NCBI GenBank assembly: GCA_963920525.1
Contig: OY986439.1
Coordinates: 44,751,193 to 44,815,192 of the forward strand
Reading direction: 5' to 3'
DNA length: 64,000 nt
Source: Dichetophora obliterata
Lineage: Eukaryota > Arthropoda > Insecta > Diptera > Sciomyzidae
The position numbers were made by a program, and so were the translations under genes. Below the pieces are notes generated by a model that made no database searches, was not told the DNA's origin, and saw only the letters and a program-made list of their open reading frames with translations. Every line of letters starts with the position of its first letter. Position 1 is the stretch's first letter. Shown piece after piece: positions 57,745-64,000 of the stretch.

Positions 57745-59597
57745 TACAGTAAAGAGTGATGGCTGACTGTCTTGAAAGTACTTCGCTGATGCAAAATCCT
57801 CTGAGTAGGTGCCAACATGCGTATAGAGCTGGTAGGTCTACGGAGAGTGCTCTTCACGAATTGGTAAGAGTGACTGAAAAGGAGTTATTTTCAGGAGGCA
57901 TTACGATGGCCACATTTATGAACATCGAGGGTGCTTTCGACAAAATATGCTTTGGAAGGCTGCTGCAAGACCTGACAGAGCGCAATGATAGCCCAATGAT
58001 AGCAAATTGGGTAGACAATATGCTCAAGCACAGGGCTGTCAACATGCAGAATGGTAGAGTTAAGACTAGAGGTAGAATAAGTAGAAGATGTCCCCAGGGC
58101 GGGGTGTTATCGCTCAATACTGGTTAGACTGGATGAATCGGGTATACACATGATAGGGTATGCAGATGACATTGCGTTGGTGGTCCGCGGTAAGTTCATT
58201 GACATTATTTCTGACATCATAAAGGGAGCACTCCGAATGGTGGAGGAGTTGTGTCGAGAGCAAGGCCTTACTGTAAACGCAGGCAAATCAGACAATTTTC
58301 TCTTTACTAGAAAGAGCGTAGGCCTGAGGAGAGAACCACTCAGACTTTTACGAGCTGAAATCAACATGTTCACGAAGGTTAAATATCAAGGGGTAACCCT
58401 CGATAGCAAACTGAACTGGAACCAGCATGTAGAAGATAGGATTCAAAGAACCAAGAGGGTTCTGTTTCAGTGTAGACGCGTTTGTGGTCTCAAATGGCGG
58501 CCAAACCCAGAGGCTGTGAAATGGGTCTACACTATGATGGTTAGACTTGTCATCACGTATGCTTCGGTGATTTGGTGGACAAAAATCAGCCAGAAAACCA
58601 TTAAGAAGAGACTGGACAGAGTCCAACGGCTGGCATGTGTTGGAATAACAGGTGCAATACGCAACACTCCAACAAGCGCAATGGAGGTTCTGTTAGGTAT
58701 GCTGCCGTTAAATTTAGAAATAAAGAAAAAAGCGGCGCGTCAGCCCTCAGGATGTTGCATGGGGCAACGGCCCTCATGGTCATATGCGCATCCTTGATAT
58801 TCCACAGAGAGATATAAGGGAGGCGTGTATGCCTATGGACGGAAGGCAGAGAGTAAGAATAACAGAAAAGTGTTATAAAACTCTCATAACAGATGGAGCC
58901 GTTTGTGAAGAAATCGTTGGTAACGAAATCAGTATATTCACAGACGGCTCTCTGATGAATGGCATAGCCGGCGCAGGCGGTTACTCAGAAGAGTTTAGCC
59001 TATCCTGTGTACTGAGGTTAGGGAGTTTTGTGTCTGTATACCAGGCGGAAATGCTTGGCGTAGTGCATGCGCTGGACTACCTGATAGATGGCCGGATCAA
59101 TGGCAAGAAAATTGTCATTGCTCTCGACAATCAGTCTGTGATTAGGTGTATGCAACGGACAGACACCACTTCCAGGTTGGCCGTAGAATGACTTACAAAA
59201 CTCAATAGGTGCGCCCAGACAAATGAGCTCACACTTTTGTGGGTGAGAGGGCACTCTGGCACAGAACAGAATGAAAACGCTGATTCTTTAGCAAGAGAAG
59301 GATCAGCAGAAGAATTCTGTGGACCAGAACCACGTAAGCGACAACTTGGTGGCAGGTCTTTTTAAACAATGGACGGACTCGAAACACCTTACAAGGTGGG
59401 AAGAAGTTGTTAATTGCAGGCAATCAAAAGCGGCCGTGAAGTGGTCTCGTAGTGAGGCAGCAAAAGTTTTCCGATACAATCGAAGGACTTTAAGTTGGCT
59501 TACAGCACTGGTCACAGGATACGGTTCCTTCATGTATCATCTTGGGAAGATGACTCTGACCGAGGACGATGCGTGTACGACCAATCTGGGGCGATAA
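57745..59597 (+). pseudogene. LOA-like LINE pol fragment (RT and RNase H), truncated at both ends
   Basis: The reverse transcriptase begins mid-domain (SRCQHAYRAGRSTESALHE). It continues through NIEGAFDKI, RRCPQGGVLS, a deletion plus frame change near 58105, IGYADDIALV, and the VKYQGVTLDSKLNWNQH block. Further frame changes lie near 58740 and 58790. RNase H follows at about 58935-59300 with IFTDGS, YQAEML, ALDNQS and GHSGTEQNENAD, so the D-E-D plus HD residues are present, but a stop interrupts at 59189-59191. A last block (LVTGYGSFMYHLGKMTLTEDDAC) matches the region before the terminal zinc knuckle, which is missing. RT plus RNase H with this wording fits the LOA branch of the I group. Copies of the GGGCGTGG repeat abut both ends. 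Confidence 0.85.
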
Positions 59598-60044
59598 AAG
59601 GGCGTGGACACCCATTTTTAGAAAAGTTGCCGACAGAAACCATAAAAACTAAATTACTAAATTTATATCTTACACGATCAAAACTGTCCAAAATATAGAT
59701 TTGTAAGCGGTAAAAGGATGTGGCAAAAACTTTCCTAAAATACCTCTTACACAGCCACACCTACTTTCTATTTGTCACCTTTCGGATTCTTAAAGGAAAA
59801 AAGGAAAATATTTAACTATTTTGTTTACTGTCTTAGCGTCTTGTTTGGACGCTTATTCACAGACCCGCACTAACCCCCTGTGTAACCCCAGTGCGAATTC
59901 CACCATACGACATATTTCATTGCTCGTGAACACAAGAAACTATTGCATATTTTTTGCATATATGTATATGCAGCCCCACACAAAGTCTATCTCAATCGTA
60001 TCCAGGGTGACCGTTTTCAGTAGATTCACTACTGATTGGTAGAT
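59597..60044. repeat. GGGCGTGG repeat unit, then unrecognised DNA
   Basis: 59597-59770 repeats the order CCCATTTTTAGAAAAGTT, AACCATA-AAACTAAAT, ACGATCAAAACTGTCC seen at 57590-57680, same direction. The remainder up to 60009 shows nothing; short GTAGATT words start after that. Confidence 0.5.
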
Positions 60045-60400
60045 TTAGGGCCAATTTTTCAGTGCGAGCTTAAACTCTAGTCAAGTTAAACTGAGGTTAA
60101 CTCACCAAAATTGGACGTTTAAACTCGTTTTAGGCAAAAAAGAAACACATTATATGATAATTTAAGTCAATTTAACTTAAAAAAATTCTGAAATATCTGG
60201 TTAAACCGAGTTTAAACGTCCAATTTGGGTGAGTTAACCTCAGTTTAATTTGACTAGAGTTTAAGCTCACACTGAAAAATTGGCCCTTAGTAGATTTTTT
60301 CAAGTTGCTATTAGATTTTTCGTAGATTTTCATATCTGGTAGATTTTTAGTAGATTTTCAATTTTCAAAAATATTTTTTACATTAAAAGTTTCGACGTAA
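60010..60400. repeat. TAGTAGATTTT low-complexity repeat
   Basis: GTAGATT words at 60020-60047 and again at 60289-60362 flank the Harbinger MITE, so they formed one stretch before its insertion. Confidence 0.55.
60048..60286. mobile_element. 239-bp Harbinger-type MITE
   Basis: Ends GGGCCAATTTTTCAGTG are exact complements, flanked by TTA at 60045-60047 and 60287-60289. Inverted arms run about 95 bp with few changes (CTTAAACTCTAGTCAA, AACTGAGGTTAACTCACC, TTGGACGTTTAAACTCG). High arm identity suggests a recent insertion. Confidence 0.85.
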
Positions 60401-60595
60401 TTTTTGTAGACAAAACTTTCCTGTCTGTTATGTAGCAAATACTAGTAGTAAAAAAGAACCTCTGGTGCACAACACTACTGCTAAAAGTTTACAACACTGC
60501 AACAGTCAAAGCTGCTTCCTTTTTTTGTGCGTACAATCTGAAAAAAATATTTGCAGGATATAAAGTCATTTCATAAAATTCAATAAACTTTTGCG

Positions 60596-61430
60596 ATGAA
60601 AAGAACATTTGAGCATTTATATCACGATGATTGGAAGAAAATGATAACTTCAAAAGCTGGCTTTGTCAGAACAAAGATGGTAATTGCAAGGCGTGCAGTG
60701 GAAATATATAGAGTCTTCTTTGGTTTCAGAAGACGTAACAAAATTTAATTTTTTGTTTTTGGACTATGTTCTACCGATCATTCGGTTCGTTTGTTTAAAT
60801 CCGTTCGATATGTTTAAATCGTTATTAAGTTTCTACTTAAAACCGGGTAACATTGATTGACTAGCATTGTCGATTGTCGATAAAGGTGTCAGGGATTTTT
60901 GATTAAATTATATTTACAAGTAAAAAATAGGTTGCCAGTCGATGAACCAATTTTAAGAGGAATAAAATTTTTAGATCCACAGGTAGCTTTTACGCAGAGT
61001 TTTGTAGCCTCACTAAATTATTGGAACGGTTCCCTAATTTAAAAATTAATGGAAACATTCAACAATCGATTGATGAAAAAGAAATGTACAGTTAAAGCAA
61101 TATATATATGTTAAAAATCCGTTAAGTCCCTCAAATGGAACTATAACTTCCATTGAAAAGTTTTTGTTAGAAGTAGAAGGTTTTAAGGATTTTAGCAATT
61201 CTTTAAAGAACAAATGTCTATACAAATTTTCTAAAGCCATGATGGCAATGCTAGAGTCAAGTACTGCTTGCGAACGAGGTTTTTCGTAATGAAACCTTGT
61301 TAAATCATTACATCGAAACAGATTTCTTAGTACTCACGTGGCATCAATTTTGCAAGTCAAGCAGGGATTGTCTGGTTGTTGTATTTATTTTGAGCCAGTA
61401 AAATCAATGCTTAAATTAGTTCGCAAGTAA
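60596..61430 (+). pseudogene. hAT transposase relic
   Basis: An N-terminal piece with MKRTFEHLYHDDWKKM starts at 60596 and stops near 60749. After a damaged stretch, LPVDEPILRGIKFLDPQ begins near 60932. The C-terminal dimerisation region is at about 61235-61430: AMLESSTACERGFS, a stop, then LHRNRFLSTHVASILQVKQG and FEPVKSMLKL to a stop at 61428-61430. The ACERGFS then R-T-V-S-LQ-KQG order is that of one hAT subfamily's C-terminus. Most of the catalytic part is deleted. It differs in sequence from the hAT that follows at 61721. Confidence 0.55.
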
Positions 61431-61720
61431 AGCAATTCCAAAGAAACAAATGCTGGTTAATTCTACTCAATTTTCTTAAAGTATTTTCATTAAAAACTAA
61501 ATTTTTTCTTGATCTCTTTGTTAATACTATTTAATTCTATATATTATATGGCTATACTATATCATATATCATATAAAATACTATATCATATGGCTGACTC
61601 TATAAAATAGACTCTATAATAAATAAATAGTTTGTATTTATGTGAACTCATAAACATTTTATATTTTGTTAGTATAATTATGTAAAGCTCCTTTTTATAA
61701 ATAAATACATGTAAATAGTT

Positions 61721-64000
61721 CAGGGGCGGATCCAGGAAAATATTTCGGGGGGGTTTTAAAAATATTTATGTACGGAATATATATATGCATATTATATTTA
61801 TTAAATAAGTTATGATTAAATCAAATCAACTGTATTTTAAATTATAAAATTATATTAATTTTTCGTGGTTTTTTTGACATAATGTCGATTACATTTTCGC
61901 ACGATACTTCCACGTCACGATGCACGTTCAACAACGCCAACCCGTTCAATCGGTCTTCACTGGTTTTGCTTCGCAGATACGTTTTTAATCTTCGTAGAGA
62001 TGAAAATGAGCGTTCGCTTGAAGCCACTGAAATCGGAAGGGTTGCGCAAATTTGGAGGAACCGATGTATTGATGGGTAGAATTGCTTGTTGCAGCTGTTG
62101 AGAGCATCAATAAATGATTTCGCTCTTTTTTCTTTTAGAATTTTTAAACAATGTCTGCAAAAATATGGATTGCAAATAAGGTGTGAATATTGAGGATGAA
62201 AATCAAAGATTTTCTATTATTATAATCTCACCTTTTCCACATCGCAAAGTCCACTACGAAGTCTCCCACAATATCTTTCGGCCATTGATTTTCAAATGCT
62301 TGCATCGTTTTGCGATTTTCCTCTGCATTAAGTTCTGTGCATTTTGTTGGCAAAATATTTTGAATTTTGGCAATAGCTCGCCATGGTCTAGAAATCTTGA
62401 TTGCAGCTGACTTAAAAAATGATCCAAGAATGGAATATAGGTTGATCGTCGGAAATGCGATTCCGCATCTACTTCGTAATCATCGCGGTTTAGCTGCTGT
62501 CGAGTACGACTAGGAGCTTCCAGTTTCACGTTGACTGCTTCAGCTATTTCCTGGCCCTGATAAAGATTTCGTGAAATTTGGCCTCCGAATTGCCACGCAC
62601 CTCACTTATTTCTTCGTACAAGTCGGTTGAATACTCTACGCAGGTGCTCAAATCACAATCGATTTTTTGTAGCAACAAGCTCAGGTTTTTCGTCGCGCTG
62701 AAAATTGGTTCCAGTATCGTCAATGAAACAATAAACTGCGGTTTACAAATTGACGAAAGTAGTACGTCAGGTTGTACACCATCGGTTTTTATATTGCTGT
62801 TGTCTAATTGTTCTAATGCTGTGCATATATATGGAAATGCATTTAGGAAAAGTTTTAGCGAATCGAGGTGCTCAACCCAACGAGTTTCGCAGAACTTTAA
62901 TAGACGTGTTTGTTTTGCATCTGGACACAAGGCAAGAATACAATCTTGTAAAACCAAGCCAGCCTTAGTTGAATTGCGGAAAAAGTTTACTGATGCTTTG
63001 ACGGTTGAGATGCAATTTCTAATATTTGGAATTTCACAAGCGTGCGTAATTGCTAAATTTAGTTTATGATTCGCGCAAGTAAGGCTGATAGCATCTGAAC
63101 AGGTTTTGCGAACCATAGCAGCGCAGCCTTTAAACTTTCCACTCATAGAAGCTGCCCCATCGTAGCCTGTGTAATTGTAAAAATTTTGTTGATTAAAAAG
63201 CGACCCTACAAGAAGACAGTTAAATTTTTCCAACTGCTTAAACAAAATTAACAAAAACTTCTAACGTATTCGGTTATAAATTCCTTTATTGTTTTTAGCG
63301 CTGGAAAAAATATTAACGCGTCTTCTTGTACGAGATTACATATTTTGTAAAATGAGTTACAACAAGTGTAAAATGAGCATTTAAATGTACCTTGGGATTT
63401 TATGAAATTCAAGTCAATTCCAATTTTTTTATAAGTATTCAGCAACGCTTCTGCAAGACCTGCCCCGGTACCATCCTTCAAGGGAACAAAGCGTAAAAAG
63501 TCTTCACGAATGTTAAATTCACCATAAATCTCATCTACGTATCGAACGCAAACTGAAAACTGTTCAATGCCGCTCACGTCAGTCGTTTCATCGGCAATGG
63601 CTGCAACACATTGTGATTTGTTAATACGTTGCACAATTTTCTCGGTGATTATTTGCATTGCAGTTTCAAGAATTTCGTTTTGAATGTTATAGCTTAGGTA
63701 CGTAGCGTTTGTCCCAGCAGTTTTAAGATGTTGCCGCAGAACCTGATCACCACTTTCTACCGCGAATCGAAGGAGTGCCCTAAAATTCCCATCATTTTGT
63801 TCTGGCATTTTCAAGGACAGTGGTCCGTCATCGCGATGGCCCCTTAATGCTATCCCTTGCCTACCGCACAGCAAAACGCTTCGAATGATTGGAATTATCT
63901 TTTTCCTATTTTCGTACTGTTGTTGCTTTCGTCCAGAATCAATATGACATATAACATCATTTTTTATATTCTCATAAATAAGTTTGAAATTTTCTACATC
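61721..64000 (-). mobile_element. hAT transposon, 5' part beyond window
   Basis: The 3' terminus begins CAGGGGCGGATCCAG at 61721, a classic hAT end. AAATAGTT (61713-61720) outside it is the candidate 8-bp target copy. A G-run follows at 61748. The transposase gene starts about 120 bp inside and runs beyond 64000, so the other terminus is not visible. Confidence 0.8.
61842..64000 (-). pseudogene. hAT transposase (DUF4371/ZMYM1-like group), two introns, frameshifted
   Basis: The gene is read from 64000 downwards and lacks its N-terminus. Exon A ends at 63391 and includes GRQGIALRGHRDD, the first catalytic D in AAIADETTD, and FSVCVRYVDE. Intron 1 is 63390-63167 (GTACATTT...TTACACAG, 224 bp). 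Exon B opens with GYDGAASMSG (second D) and has CANHKLNLAI and ETRWVEHLD. Frame changes occur near 62552 and 62360. Intron 2 is 62231-62155 (GTGAGATT...TTTTGCAG, 77 bp). The last exon holds VASSERSFSSLRRLKTYLRS, the hAT dimerisation signature with the catalytic E, and ends near 61842. The protein cuts and pastes the element. Only the two frame changes argue against a working copy; they could also be assembly errors. Confidence 0.88.

Noticed and set aside
62578..63069. Plus-strand ORF of 163 codons
   Set aside because: It is antisense to the hAT transposase, which has the recognisable motifs.

Overview
The window looks like one stretch of heterochromatin-like or intronic DNA from a fly, most likely a schizophoran dipteran. 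The evidence is the strongly AT-rich background, the dipteran-style microsatellites (CATA, CA and GATGAT runs), and the mix of transposon families: CR1-group and LOA-like LINEs, a gypsy-type LTR element, hAT, PIF/Harbinger, piggyBac-like and Mutator-like elements. I find no convincing host gene. One 66-codon membrane-type ORF (56074-56274, minus) is the only weak candidate. Almost everything recognisable is a transposon, a relic of one, or a satellite.

Layout. 1-8061 is a decayed Ty3/gypsy element whose 5' part lies outside the window. An apparently intact CR1-group LINE (about 2975-7762) sits between the end of its pol gene and its polypurine tract plus 3' LTR (7796-8061). 8062-20735 is mostly unrecognised AT-rich DNA holding a 118-bp tandem repeat with a hairpin insert, a 1.3-kb inverted-repeat transposon with a broken coding block (14496-15804), a hAT C-terminal scrap, another inverted-repeat element (16405-17300) and a GGGCGTGG-containing repeat family (17620-18490). 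20740-23455 is a satellite complex: 21-bp repeats, then about 1.75 kb of CCATAA-type hexamers, then five units of a 140-bp repeat that carries TGACGTCA. 24069-25575 holds a foldback and a 143-bp higher-order repeat.

30250-31465 is a Harbinger relic broken by a TTAA-flanked piggyBac-like MITE and a MITE with a 9-bp target duplication. 34916-37377 is a 2.46-kb foldback bounded by perfect 8-bp duplications (GAAAAAAC). 39553-43115 is a broken two-gene Harbinger transposon (transposase plus MADF/Myb-like partner, tail to tail). Its transposase is split by a 1.6-kb Harbinger-ended element that itself holds an 895-bp foldback.

48640-54805 repeats the 21-bp-unit plus CCATAA combination seen at 20740-22701. 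Here the array has been cut by a 0.6-kb foldback and by a 2.78-kb hAT-like element (8-bp duplication), which in turn carries two more elements, one with a Mutator-like transposase remnant. 57280-59770 is a twice-truncated LOA-like LINE between copies of the GGGCGTGG repeat. 60048-60286 is a clean Harbinger MITE. 60596-61430 is a hAT relic. 61721-64000 is a hAT transposon on the minus strand, cut by the window end, with two clear GT-AG introns and two frameshifts.

The genes do not form a host pathway. The working theme is layered insertion: target duplications and split reading frames allow several insertions to be ordered in time. All homology statements rest on reading the sequence and on remembered family motifs; no search was run. 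Repeat borders are by eye and may be off by several bases unless a target duplication is quoted.
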